Source of the DNA: an uncultured Propionivibrio sp.
Lineage (GTDB): Bacteria > Pseudomonadota > Gammaproteobacteria > Burkholderiales > Rhodocyclaceae
Assembly: GCA_937923255.1 (NCBI GenBank)
Contig: CALAIL010000027.1
Coordinates: 1 to 64,000, forward strand
Direction: 5' to 3'
Length of the DNA stretch: 64,000 nt
The number at the start of each line of letters is the position of its first letter. Within the stretch, counting starts at the first letter, position 1. Made by a program: the position numbers and the translations under genes. Of the stretch, positions 53,800 to 62,184 are shown in pieces. The notes below the pieces were generated by a model. The model was not told the DNA's origin and did no database searches. It saw nothing but the letters and a program-made list of their open reading frames with translations.

Positions 53800-55071
53800 T
53801 CAGCCGGGAAAGGCGGCAAAGTTTTGTCCCGTCGTTGCCAGCACGGCGTGCCATTCCGGGCTGTTTAAGTCCATCTGCTTTTTCTGGCTGGTCAACAGTT
53901 CGGTGGGGACATGTGTGAATACGTCGTGCTGATGGCCGATAACCAGTCCGGTTTTGCCTGCCATGGCGGCGTGAACGGCGTTGCGCGCAAAGAAGTCGCA
54001 GAGAACGCCGTCTTCCGGGCAGGCAGGGACGCTGCGGATGAGGTAGCTGGGGTCGATATAGCGCAGGGTGAACGGGATGCCTTCCTGTTTGAAATAGGCA
54101 TCGATGCGCTCGCGCAGGAACAATCCGATGTCCTTGGATTTAAGGTTGCCGGAGGCATCGTATTCGTCCTTGCCGCCGGTGATGAGGTGCTGCCCGGCGC
54201 CTTCGGCAACGAGAATGACCGCGTGCGCGCGCTTGAGAATCCGCTTTTTGAGCGCTTCCAGAAAGCCGTTTTCGCCGTCGAGGACGAACGGCACTTCCGG
54301 AACCAGCGTGAAATTGACTTCCTGGCTGGCGATGGTGGCGCCGGCAGCGATGAATCCGGCGTGGCGCCCCATGATTTTGACCAGTGAAATGCCGTTATGT
54401 ATGCTGTGCGCTTCAGTGTGCGCGCCCATCAGCGCCTGTGTGGCCTCCTGGACGGCGGTGACGTAGCCGAAGGTGCGCGAGACGAAGGCAACGTCGTTGT
54501 CGATGGTTTTCGGTACGCCGACAACGGAAAGCGCGTAGCCGCGCTGGCGGGCTTCGTTGAGCAGCGCAAGTCCGCCGCGTTGTGTGCCGTCGCCGCCGAC
54601 GACGAAGAGAATATTGATCTTGCGCCGAATCAAGTTGTCGACAGCAATGCTGGTGTCGACCGGGCCACGCGAGGTTTTCAGCGCCGAACCACCATCTTTG
54701 TGGATGTCGTCAACAAACTCTGGTGTTAATGGAATAGGCTCAGCACCGCGCCACGGATCGAGGCCCTGATAGCCGCCGACAAAGCCGAGAATTTCGCGCA
54801 CACCGTAGCCGTGGTACAGCTGTCGAACCAGTGAGCGGATCACATTGTTCAACCCCGGACAAAGGCCGCCGCAGGTGACGATAGCAGCACGAGTGGTTCG
54901 TGCGTCGAAGAACAGTTTTTCGCGCGGGCCGGCGATTTCGAGGCGGATATCCTCGGTCGGCGGCGCATTGGGCGTGATGATGGGCGAGGAAAGCACGCGC
55001 GCTTGATCGCTGACGAAATACGTGAGCGGTGAGGGAAAGCGTGCGGTTCCGAGGACGGGAATGTCGTTCAT
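53800..55071 (-). CDS. pfkA: ATP-type 6-phosphofructokinase (plant/trypanosome-like clade)
   Basis: The 423-residue protein has the phosphofructokinase fold. GGDGTQ (159-164) carries Gly at the donor-discriminating position, which predicts ATP use. PKTIDND (187-193) holds the catalytic Asp and IMGRHAGFIAAGA the substrate loop. The N-terminal extension, with FFDARTTRAAIVTCGGLCPGLN, matches the group including plant and kinetoplastid ATP-PFKs. The ATG at 55071 (MNDIPVLG) is likely; the frame is open to 55137. It complements the PPi enzyme at 6.6 kb, giving two routes for the same step. Confidence 0.9.
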   Translation of the reverse strand: MNDIPVLGTARFPSPLTYFVSDQARVLSSPIITPNAPPTEDIRLEIAGPREKLFFDARTTRAAIVTCGGLCPGLNNVIRSLVRQLYHGYGVREILGFVGGYQGLDPWRGAEPIPLTPEFVDDIHKDGGSALKTSRGPVDTSIAVDNLIRRKINILFVVGGDGTQRGGLALLNEARQRGYALSVVGVPKTIDNDVAFVSRTFGYVTAVQEATQALMGAHTEAHSIHNGISLVKIMGRHAGFIAAGATIASQEVNFTLVPEVPFVLDGENGFLEALKKRILKRAHAVILVAEGAGQHLITGGKDEYDASGNLKSKDIGLFLRERIDAYFKQEGIPFTLRYIDPSYLIRSVPACPEDGVLCDFFARNAVHAAMAGKTGLVIGHQHDVFTHVPTELLTSQKKQMDLNSPEWHAVLATTGQNFAAFPG

Positions 55072-55240
55072 TGTCGTGTCGGTGGGGCGGGCTGTCGAAG
55101 TGGGAAGAGTGGCAAAATAGGCAAGCCAGTGTTGCATCTGTTATGAAGGCGCCTAGTATCTCCCGGCGCCGCTCGTCGGGTCAAACCCCCGCTGTTCTGG
55201 TTGCCGAAGGGGGCTTGAACGTTCGGCTAAAATAGTGCGC

Positions 55241-55702
55241 ATGAAGCCATTGTCCGTCATTTTGATGTATCCGGTTCGCCAGGCGTCGTGCGGCTTTTTG
55301 GCGGCGGCGCTGGCCTTGCCAGCACACGCGGCGTGGCGGGAGATCGAACGCTTTGAGGATGGCGTGCGCATCTATGTCGATGATGCGGCCGCCGTGCAGC
55401 GTGATGACAATCAGGCGATTTTGCGACATCTGGTTCGCTGGAATGAGCCGCAAAACGATGAGGCATCTGATGCGGAAAGTCGGGAGGGCGTAGCGTTGCC
55501 GGTTTATCTGTCGACGCTTGTGCAGACGCAGTACGATTGCCGCAGCAGGCTGTTCAAATACCTGTCGTCATGGTCTTTCGCCGGAGCAATGGGCGATGGT
55601 GTCCGGGTCACAGCTGATGAAGATGCTGCCGGGCGCTGGGAGCCGGTGTCTGACGGGTCGATGGAAGAGAAGTTGTGGAAAATCGCTTGCGCTATCAGGT
55701 AG
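55241..55702 (+). CDS. Surface-adhesin E-like secreted protein
   Basis: A 153-residue protein with a signal peptide (about residues 1-27, hydrophobic, ending PAHA before AWREIERFEDG). The mature part fits the surface-adhesin-E-like family often found in betaproteobacteria: VRIYVDDAAAV, two cysteines in TQYDCRSRLF and IACAIR that may form a disulphide, and GSMEEKLWKIAC at the end. The function is unknown; the family is named after a Haemophilus adhesin. Its 3' end overlaps the next gene by 28 bases. Confidence 0.75.
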   Translation: MKPLSVILMYPVRQASCGFLAAALALPAHAAWREIERFEDGVRIYVDDAAAVQRDDNQAILRHLVRWNEPQNDEASDAESREGVALPVYLSTLVQTQYDCRSRLFKYLSSWSFAGAMGDGVRVTADEDAAGRWEPVSDGSMEEKLWKIACAIR

Positions 55703-56124
55703 AAGAAGATCAGGCGGCGCGTGAGGATAGACTTGCGGCGCCTGGGGCGTCTGCGCAGGTGGATGCGGAGTTCCGGGTGATTTGCCTGTGTGCGGAATGG
55801 TGCGGGACATGCCGCGAGTATCAGCCGGTGTTTACCGAGGTAAGCCAAGCGTTCCCGCATATGTTTTTCCGCTGGCTGGATATTGAAGACGAGGCTGACG
55901 CCGTGGGCGATCTGGATGTCGAAAATTTTCCGACGCTGTTGATTGCCCGCAAACAATGGGTGTTGTACTTTGGCGCGATGTTGCCGCAACCCGGTCATTT
56001 GCGGCATTTACTGGAAGTATTCGGCAGGCAGTCTTTGGCGGATAGTCAGGAATATGCGCTTTTCAGCCCGGGTGCGCGCGCTTGGCAAAATGACGCCGAT
56101 TTGCAACGGTTATGCGTCATTTGA
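55675..56124 (+). CDS. Thioredoxin-family protein
   Basis: A 149-residue thioredoxin-fold protein. The redox motif WCGTC is in CAEWCGTCREYQPVF (near residue 42), and the cis-Pro is in VENFPTLLIAR. There is no signal peptide, so a cytoplasmic role is likely. It starts with GTG at 55675, inside the end of the adhesin-E-like gene, behind AGAGAAG; the 28-base overlap implies coupled translation. The C-terminal 35 residues lie outside the thioredoxin fold. Confidence 0.8.
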   Translation: MENRLRYQVEEDQAAREDRLAAPGASAQVDAEFRVICLCAEWCGTCREYQPVFTEVSQAFPHMFFRWLDIEDEADAVGDLDVENFPTLLIARKQWVLYFGAMLPQPGHLRHLLEVFGRQSLADSQEYALFSPGARAWQNDADLQRLCVI

Positions 56125-56278
56125 ATACACGCAGAGAATGATGTGAAATTTGGCTGGGCGTAGCTATCTGAATGGAATCAGGCGTTTGTACAATTCATTT
56201 CCTTTGTTCTATTCGTGCCGCCGTCTGTCGCTATGCGGATATCTGGACTACCTGCTTGCGCGGATCTGTTCGCCGTTT

Positions 56279-56569
56279 TCAGTAAATAAGCCAGAGCAGA
56301 GGAAGGAATGCGGCATGAATAAATTGCCAAATAAATCTTTGCTTGCTTGTGTGCGCAAAAAGAAAAGCAGTGAATCCGATAGCCAGTGCAGTTTCGGGCC
56401 AGGGTAGCGGCTCGTTGCGCAGGCCAAAATAGGGCCACGCAAGAGACAGTACAGCGATAACGGCTGCGCTCTGTAGTGCCAGTTGGCGGAATAAAAAAGA
56501 AGTGTTAGTGCTAGCGCCGGTCGTTTCTGGCAGTTTCTCGTCATGGAAGGGCGACTTGTGTGCGGTCAA
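56279..56569 (-). CDS. Small membrane protein, unknown
   Basis: A 96-residue reading frame with two hydrophobic stretches, about residues 30-50 (LALQSAAVIAVLSLAWPYF) and 58-96 (ending FLPLLWLIY). It starts with TTG at 56569 behind AAGGAA. The hydrophobic pattern, the ribosome site and the lack of any gene on the other strand make it plausible. I recognise no family. It lies between the thioredoxin gene and the tRNA cluster. Confidence 0.45.
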   Translation of the reverse strand: MTAHKSPFHDEKLPETTGASTNTSFLFRQLALQSAAVIAVLSLAWPYFGLRNEPLPWPETALAIGFTAFLFAHTSKQRFIWQFIHAAFLPLLWLIY

Positions 56570-56708
56570 TGAAATTCCTTGATGAAGTCAATCTGTATGG
56601 CAGGTTGCAGAATACAGGAGAACCGCTATTTGGCAGAAGCCAAAAGATATGCATTAAATATTTTGATACGAAATCAATTATTCATGATGTGTTTGTGAGT
56701 ATAAGTGT

Positions 56709-56737
56709 TTGACAAACTCTGACTCTTGTCCCAAAAT
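56709..56737 (+). promoter_or_regulatory. Promoter of the tRNA-tuf operon
   Basis: A consensus TTGACA (56709-56714) and CAAAAT (56732-56737) are spaced 17 bp. The start would lie about ten bases before tRNA-Tyr. The region just upstream (56640-56700) is AT-rich, like an UP element. Confidence 0.65.
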
Positions 56738-56752
56738 AAACGATTCCGGATA

Positions 56753-56837
56753 GGAGGGATACCCAAGCGGTCAACGGGAACAGACTGTAAATCTGTCGGC
56801 TCTGCCTTCGAAGGTTCGAATCCTTCTCCCTCCACCA
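56753..56837 (+). tRNA. tRNA-Tyr (GTA)
   Basis: An 85-base class II tRNA with a long variable arm and encoded CCA. GGAGGGA pairs with TCCCTCC, and the anticodon loop CTGTAAA gives GTA. It is the first of three tRNAs ahead of tuf. Confidence 0.96.
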
Positions 56838-56901
56838 AAGATGCTGTCTCGATATAGCGGCAAAGGCAACGGTTTTAGCGGGTTGATGGTTTTTTGTTTT
56901 T

Positions 56902-56975
56902 GCGGGTGTAGCTCAATGGTAGAGCCGAAGCCTTCCAAGCTTAAGACGAGGGTTCGATTCCCTTCACCCGCTCCA
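56902..56975 (+). tRNA. tRNA-Gly (TCC)
   Basis: A 74-base cloverleaf with encoded CCA. GCGGGTG pairs with CACCCGC and the loop CTTCCAA gives anticodon TCC. It complements the CCC isoacceptor at 14.95 kb. Confidence 0.95.
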
Positions 56976-57018
56976 GGCGATCAGCGGTGTTGAAGGCAAT
57001 GGGTTAGTGGTGTTAGTT

Positions 57019-57093
<75 letters not shown>

Positions 57094-57144
57094 CAGTTTT
57101 ACATTGTGCATTGTGGTTTCTTATTTTTTAGTGAGGTATCGGCT

Positions 57145-58335
57145 ATGGCAAAGGCGAAATTTGAGCGGACGAAGCCGCACGTGAATGTTGGGACGATTGG
57201 TCACGTGGATCATGGTAAGACGACGTTGACGGCGGCGATCACGACGATTCTGTCGAAGAAATTTGGAGGAGAGGCCAAGGGCTACGATCAGATTGACAAC
57301 GCGCCGGAAGAAAAGGCGCGCGGGATCACCATCAACACTTCACACGTTGAATACGAAACCGAAAATCGTCACTACGCCCACGTTGACTGCCCGGGGCACG
57401 CCGACTACATCAAAAACATGATCACCGGTGCGGCCCAGATGGACGGAGCCATCCTCGTAGTTTCTGCGGCGGACGGCCCCATGCCGCAAACGCGGGAACA
57501 CATCCTGCTTGCTCGCCAAGTCGGCGTTCCCTGTATCATCGTTTTTCTCAACAAATGCGACATGGTCGATGACGCCGAACTTCTTGAACTCGTTGAAATG
57601 GAAGTACGCGAACTACTCTCCAAATACGAATTCCCGGGCGACGACATCCCCATCATCAAAGGCAGCGCACTGAAAGCCATAGAAGGCGACACCAGCGATC
57701 TCGGGGAAGGCGCCATTTTAGCCTTGGCTGCGGCACTCGACAGCTACATCCCCGCGCCTGAACGCACCATTGACAAACCCTTCCTGCTCCCGATCGAAGA
57801 CGTATTCTCCATTTCTGGACGAGGCACCGTCGTGACCGGACGTGTCGAACGCGGCATCATCAAAGTTGGTGAAGAAATCGAAATTGTCGGCATCAAACCC
57901 ACCCAGAAAACCACCTGTACCGGTGTTGAAATGTTCCGCAAACTGCTCGATCAAGGCCAGGCAGGCGACAACGTGGGCGTTCTTCTGCGTGGCACCAAGC
58001 GAGAAGAAGTTGAGCGCGGACAAGTGCTTGCCAAGCCGGGTACCATCACCCCGCATACGCACTTCACGGGCGAAGTCTATGTCCTCTCCAAGGAAGAAGG
58101 TGGCCGTCACACCCCCTTCTTCAACAACTACCGTCCGCAGTTCTACTTCCGGACTACAGATGTTACGGGTGCCATCACTCTGCCGGAGGGCACTGAAATG
58201 GTGATGCCGGGCGACAATGTTGCCATGACGGTCAAACTGATCGTACCGATCGCCATGGAAGAAGGCTTGCGCTTTGCTATCCGCGAAGGCGGTCGTACCG
58301 TTGGCGCCGGCGTAGTAACCAAGATTATCGAATAA
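57145..58335 (+). CDS. tuf: Elongation factor Tu
   Basis: The 396-residue GTPase delivers aminoacyl-tRNA to the ribosome. G1 is GHVDHGKTT (residues 19-27), G3 is DCPGHADY, G4 is NKCDMVDD, and domains 2 and 3 follow to the usual C-terminus VVTKIIE. The ATG at 57145 begins the standard [12 protein letters not shown]. The order tRNA-Tyr-Gly-Thr-tuf-tRNA-Trp matches the E. coli tufB locus. Codon choice changes after about codon 50: all seven early Thr codons are ACG and Lys is mostly AAG, whereas later ACC and AAA dominate. Confidence 0.98.
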   Translation: MAKAKFERTKPHVNVGTIGHVDHGKTTLTAAITTILSKKFGGEAKGYDQIDNAPEEKARGITINTSHVEYETENRHYAHVDCPGHADYIKNMITGAAQMDGAILVVSAADGPMPQTREHILLARQVGVPCIIVFLNKCDMVDDAELLELVEMEVRELLSKYEFPGDDIPIIKGSALKAIEGDTSDLGEGAILALAAALDSYIPAPERTIDKPFLLPIEDVFSISGRGTVVTGRVERGIIKVGEEIEIVGIKPTQKTTCTGVEMFRKLLDQGQAGDNVGVLLRGTKREEVERGQVLAKPGTITPHTHFTGEVYVLSKEEGGRHTPFFNNYRPQFYFRTTDVTGAITLPEGTEMVMPGDNVAMTVKLIVPIAMEEGLRFAIREGGRTVGAGVVTKIIE

Positions 58336-58393
58336 CAGTCATCGGGGCGGTCGCTGGTGCTGCCGCCCCTTCGTTCTTTGGGAAAAATATGCA

Positions 58394-58424
58394 AAAAGCG
58401 TTTCGCAGTTGAGACGCTTTTATC
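58394..58424 (+). terminator. Terminator-like hairpin after tuf
   Basis: AAAAGCGT (58394-58401) pairs with ACGCTTTT (58414-58421), with two further closing pairs. It lies between tuf and tRNA-Trp and may partly separate the two units. Confidence 0.6.
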
Positions 58425-58432
58425 TCTGTTGC

Positions 58433-58508
58433 AGGGGCATAGCTCAATTGGCAGAGCGTCGGTCTCCAAAACCGAAGGTTGGGGGTTCGAGACCCTCTGC
58501 CCCTGCCA
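58433..58508 (+). tRNA. tRNA-Trp (CCA)
   Basis: A 76-base cloverleaf with encoded CCA. AGGGGCA pairs with TGCCCCT and the loop CTCCAAA gives anticodon CCA. It is followed after 25 bases by secE. Confidence 0.97.
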
Positions 58509-58533
58509 TTTTCATCTCTGTGGCTGACTATTG

Positions 58534-58887
58534 ATGGCCGATAAAATCAAGTTTGTTTTAGCGCTTCTCCTCTTGGTTGCTGGCATTGCAGGTTTTTACC
58601 TGCTATCGGATCAGGCAATGATTTTGCGTGTGCTGGCTGTTTTGGCGGGGTTGGGCGCTTCCATAGTCGTTGCTTGGCAAACTGTGCCCGGACGCCAGTT
58701 TTTTGATTTTGCCAAAGAGTCGATCAATGAGGCTAAAAAAGTTGTTTGGCCGACACGAAAAGAGACTCTGAAGATGACGGGGCTGGTTTTTGCCTTTGCT
58801 GTTGTCATGGCCACTTTTTTGTGGATGGCCGATAAGGGGATCGAATGGGTGCTGTATGACCTCATTCTTCAGTGGAGGAAGGTATGA
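58534..58887 (+). CDS. secE: Preprotein translocase subunit SecE
   Basis: A 117-residue membrane protein of the SecYEG channel. It has three predicted membrane helices (about 6-24, 28-46 and 85-108), as in E. coli. The conserved cytoplasmic amphipathic segment is [19 protein letters not shown]. The ATG at 58534 is preferred over the preceding TTG. It overlaps nusG by four bases (ATGA). Confidence 0.96.
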   Translation: MADKIKFVLALLLLVAGIAGFYLLSDQAMILRVLAVLAGLGASIVVAWQTVPGRQFFDFAKESINEAKKVVWPTRKETLKMTGLVFAFAVVMATFLWMADKGIEWVLYDLILQWRKV

Positions 58888-59417
58888 ACAAACGTTGGTA
58901 TGTGGTTCATGCCTATTCTGGTTTTGAGAAGAGTGTCCAGCGCGCTTTGTCTGAACGAGTTGCCAGACATGGAATGCAGGCCTCTTTTGGACGTATTTTG
59001 GTGCCGGTTGAAGAGGTTGTTGAATTGCGCTCAGGGCAAAAAAGCATTACTGAGCGTAAATTTTTTCCAGGTTATGTGCTTGTCGAAATGGAAATGAATG
59101 ACGAAACCTGGCATTTGGTGAAAAGTACGCCAAAGGTGACGGGTTTTGTTGGCGGTAGTGCGAATAAGCCGACGCCGATTTCTGAAAAAGAAGTCGAAAA
59201 AATTCTGCAGCAGATGCAGGATGGTGTCGAAAGGCCGCGTCCCAAGGTATTGTTTGAACCGGGTGAAGTTGTACGTATCAAAGAGGGGCCGTTTGCGGAC
59301 TTTAATGGTTCGGTCGAGCAAGTCAATTATGAAAAAAATCGCTTGCGCGTTTCCGTCACAATTTTTGGTCGCGCAACCCCGGTGGAATTGGAGTTTGGCC
59401 AAGTCGAAAAAGGCTGA
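58884..59417 (+). CDS. nusG: Transcription termination/antitermination factor NusG
   Basis: A 177-residue protein with the NGN domain ([37 protein letters not shown]) and a C-terminal KOW domain ([19 protein letters not shown]). It binds RNA polymerase and links it to Rho or the ribosome. AGGAAGGT lies just before the ATG at 58884, which overlaps the secE stop. Confidence 0.97.
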   Translation: MNKRWYVVHAYSGFEKSVQRALSERVARHGMQASFGRILVPVEEVVELRSGQKSITERKFFPGYVLVEMEMNDETWHLVKSTPKVTGFVGGSANKPTPISEKEVEKILQQMQDGVERPRPKVLFEPGEVVRIKEGPFADFNGSVEQVNYEKNRLRVSVTIFGRATPVELEFGQVEKG

Positions 59418-59540
59418 TTTTTGGAAAATGTTTTCTGCTGCTTGTATATGGCGGCAGAGCATCAAAGTGTGGCCACGGCCGCAAATTTTTTAGTGGGGAG
59501 CGTTTTTTAGCGCGTTTTACCCAAATTTTGGAGTTATATC

Positions 59541-59972
59541 GTGGCAAAAAAAATTGCTGGATTTATCAAGTTACAAGTGCCGGCTGGTAAGGCAAACCCT
59601 TCACCCCCTATTGGTCCTGCGCTCGGTTCGCGCGGTCTCAATATTATGGAATTCTGTAAAGCTTTTAATGCGCAAACACAGGGCGTCGAACCCGGTTTGC
59701 CGATCCCTGTGGTCATTACAGCTTATGCGGATAAAAGTTTTACCTTCATTATGAAAACGCCGCCGGCGACGATTTTGATTAAAAAGGCCGCCGGTATCCA
59801 GAAGGGGAGTTCCAAACCACATACCGATGTGGTTGGTAAGTTGACGCGTGCGCAATGCGAAGCAATCGCTACCCAGAAAATGCCCGATCTGACGGCGGCC
59901 GATATGGATGCGGCTGTTCGCACGATTGCAGGCAGTGCACGTTCGATGGGTATTACCGTGGAAGGACTGTAA
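59541..59972 (+). CDS. rplK: Ribosomal protein L11
   Basis: A 143-residue protein of the GTPase-associated centre that binds 23S rRNA near L10-L7/L12. The Pro-rich N-terminal domain [20 protein letters not shown] and the C-terminal [12 protein letters not shown] are diagnostic. It starts with GTG at 59541 behind GGAG. rplA follows after one base. Confidence 0.98.
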   Translation: MAKKIAGFIKLQVPAGKANPSPPIGPALGSRGLNIMEFCKAFNAQTQGVEPGLPIPVVITAYADKSFTFIMKTPPATILIKKAAGIQKGSSKPHTDVVGKLTRAQCEAIATQKMPDLTAADMDAAVRTIAGSARSMGITVEGL

Positions 59973-59973
59973 T

Positions 59974-60663
59974 ATGACCGCGTTGACAAAAAAACAAAAA
60001 GTGCTGCAGAGCAAGATTGACCGCAGCAAAATTTATTCAGTGGCCGAAGCGCTGAATCTGGCTAAGGAATGCGCGACTGCTAAATTTGATGAGTCAGTTG
60101 ATATTGCCGTAAGCCTTGGTATTGATCCGCGCAAGTCCGATCAGGCGGTACGCGGTTCTGTTCTTCTTCCCGCAGGAACGGGCAAGACTGTGCGCGTTGC
60201 GGTATTTGCTCAAGGGGACAAGGCAGAGGACGCGAAAGCGGCGGGCGCAGATATTGTCGGTTTTGATGACTTAGCCGCCGAAGTTAAGGCAGGCAATATT
60301 AATTTTGATGTGGTGATTGCAACGCCGGATACGATGCGTGTCGTCGGGCAGCTCGGCCAAATCCTTGGCCCGCGCGGTCTCATGCCAAACCCAAAAGTTG
60401 GAACTGTCACTATGGATGTGACAAGTGCAGTGCGCAATGCCAAAGCTGGTCAAGTCCAATATCGCGCGGATAAAGGAGGCATCGTCCATGGCACGATTGG
60501 TCGCGCCTCGTTCAGTGTCGAGCAGCTCGAGCAAAATCTTAAAGCTTTGGTCGATGCGCTAATCAAGGCGAAGCCCGCGTCATCCAAAGGGCAGTATTTG
60601 AAGAAAATTTCTGTGTCGAGCACGATGGGACCGGGTGTTCGTGTTGATACGAGTTCGTTGTAA
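59974..60663 (+). CDS. rplA: Ribosomal protein L1
   Basis: A 229-residue protein that forms the L1 stalk and, in E. coli, represses the L11-L1 mRNA. Signatures are [39 protein letters not shown] and [10 protein letters not shown]. The ATG at 59974 follows the rplK stop immediately. The usual L1 length is respected. Confidence 0.98.
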   Translation: MTALTKKQKVLQSKIDRSKIYSVAEALNLAKECATAKFDESVDIAVSLGIDPRKSDQAVRGSVLLPAGTGKTVRVAVFAQGDKAEDAKAAGADIVGFDDLAAEVKAGNINFDVVIATPDTMRVVGQLGQILGPRGLMPNPKVGTVTMDVTSAVRNAKAGQVQYRADKGGIVHGTIGRASFSVEQLEQNLKALVDALIKAKPASSKGQYLKKISVSSTMGPGVRVDTSSL

Positions 60664-60689
60664 GCAATAAGACGGTGGAGTTTGTTATG

Positions 60690-60880
60690 CAAGCTTCACC
60701 CAGGACTTTGGGCCGTCCGCCAGTGATCATTACTTCTGATGGTTGGCAGACGGATCGTCAAAGACCGCAGGTGTTCAAGGTTTTTCCAAGAACTTAAGCG
60801 TGTAAGCGGCCTGCGTAGACGGTGTATCCCGAACAAGATGGTTTGACGGCAGTTTGTATGTTGCTGGCGCCTCTGGTTCA
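60690..60880 (+). promoter_or_regulatory. L10 leader RNA (autoregulatory)
   Basis: The 284-bp gap before rplJ contains the expected leader: ACCGCAG (60764-60770) faces CTGCGTAGACGGT (60811-60823), forming a stem interrupted by a short bulge like the kink-turn that binds L10-(L12)4. Similar AGACCG...AGACGG pieces are typical of proteobacterial rplJ leaders. It should repress rplJ-rplL translation when L10 is in excess. The edges are approximate. A rplJ promoter probably also lies within 60664-60760. Confidence 0.7.
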
Positions 60881-60947
60881 GGTCGCCGTGGGGGCGGCGG
60901 ATATCGTTGATATTTGCCGTAAATTGACTTGAAAGGAGGAAAGACCC

Positions 60948-61445
60948 GTGGGTCTCAATCTTGATGATAAAAAAGCTGTCGTGGCAGAGGTTTCGGCGCA
61001 GGTGTCCAATGCGCAGACGATCGTTGTCGCCGAGTACAGTGGAATCGCGGTGGGCAGTCTTACCAAGTTGCGTGCGCAGGCCCGTAAGTCTGACGTTTAT
61101 CTGCGTGTGCTGAAAAATACCTTGGTACGCCGTGCCGTCGAAGGCAGCCCTTTTGCCGATCTTACCGCACATCTGACGGGGCCATTGATTTACAGTATTT
61201 CTGCCGATCCCGTGGCAGCGGCCAAGGTGCTCAACGAGTACGCAAAAGCTGATCCCAAGCTGGTATTAAAAGCCGGGTGCTATGCGGGCAAAGTGTTGGA
61301 TAAAGCTGGCGTACAGGCGTTGGCGTCAATCCCAAGTCGCGACGAACTGCTGGCCAAACTGCTGGGCGTGATGAAAGCGCCGGTTGCAGGGTTTGCTGTT
61401 GCGCTTGGCGCATTGGCGAAGCAACGCGAGGGCGCTGCGGCCTAA
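60948..61445 (+). CDS. rplJ: Ribosomal protein L10
   Basis: A 165-residue protein that anchors L7/L12 dimers on the large subunit. The N-terminal [17 protein letters not shown], the RNA-binding [18 protein letters not shown] and the C-terminal L12-binding helix region are present. It starts with GTG at 60948 behind the strong site AAAGGAGG. It lies in the usual order between rplA and rplL. Confidence 0.98.
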   Translation: MGLNLDDKKAVVAEVSAQVSNAQTIVVAEYSGIAVGSLTKLRAQARKSDVYLRVLKNTLVRRAVEGSPFADLTAHLTGPLIYSISADPVAAAKVLNEYAKADPKLVLKAGCYAGKVLDKAGVQALASIPSRDELLAKLLGVMKAPVAGFAVALGALAKQREGAAA

Positions 61446-61516
61446 TGTACCGTTGATTGGCAAGTTTGAAAACATCTCAAATTGCTTTTTTGTATCCGAT
61501 TTAGGAGTGTCTGATT

Positions 61517-61894
61517 ATGGCAATTAGTAAGGAAGAAATTCTGGAAGCCGTTGGTAATATGACGGTTATGGAACTGAACGACCTGGTCAAGGCGTTCGAA
61601 GAAAAATTTGGTGTCTCTGCCGCCGCGATGGCTGTCGCGGCGCCAGGCGCTGGCGGTGGTGCGGCGGCCGCTGCAGAAGAACAGACCGAGTTCACTGTTG
61701 TTCTGGCGGCGGTGGGTGACAAGAAAGTCGAAGTCATCAAGGTTGTGCGTGCAGCGACCGGATTGGGGCTGAAAGAAGCTAAAGATCTTGTTGACGGCGC
61801 GCCGAAACCCGTTAAAGAAGGTGTTGCCAAGGCAGATGCTGAAGCGCTCAAGAAGCAACTTGAAGACGCTGGTGCCAAGGTCGAAATCAAGTAA
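61517..61894 (+). CDS. rplL: Ribosomal protein L7/L12
   Basis: A 125-residue stalk protein. The N-terminal dimerisation domain is followed by an Ala/Gly-rich hinge (about residues 34-55) and the C-terminal factor-binding domain with [20 protein letters not shown] and [16 protein letters not shown] precedes the ATG. An attenuator-like hairpin follows. Confidence 0.98.
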   Translation: MAISKEEILEAVGNMTVMELNDLVKAFEEKFGVSAAAMAVAAPGAGGGAAAAAEEQTEFTVVLAAVGDKKVEVIKVVRAATGLGLKEAKDLVDGAPKPVKEGVAKADAEALKKQLEDAGAKVEIK

Positions 61895-61912
61895 TCGCCA
61901 GGTTTTTTGGCT

Positions 61913-61946
61913 GGGCTGACTGCTCTTGGGGTGGTCAGCCCTTTTG
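61913..61946 (+). terminator. Attenuator-type terminator between rplL and rpoB
   Basis: GGGCTGAC (61913-61920) and GTCAGCCC (61934-61941) form an 8-bp stem with a 13-base loop, then TTTTG. In E. coli a partial terminator at the same place reduces rpoBC transcription relative to ribosomal proteins. A second small stem, TTCCGGA/TCCGGAA (62119-62125, 62135-62141), lies 44 bases before rpoB. Confidence 0.75.
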
Positions 61947-62184
61947 TGCTTTTCCGGAAATAGAATTTTTATCTCCTCGTTTCTGGTTCTCCCAAGACTT
62001 GGCTACATTGTGATCAGCGTATAAATACAAGCATGGGATATTGTTTTGATGGATGCCGTCTAGGTTGCTGATAATCTGGTCGATCGTGCGTCTGCTTATA
62101 TTTATTTGTTGCCAAACGTTCCGGATTACCTCGCTCCGGAATGTCGATTGCTAGAGGAATTTGTTCTTGAAGCTCGGAGCTACC

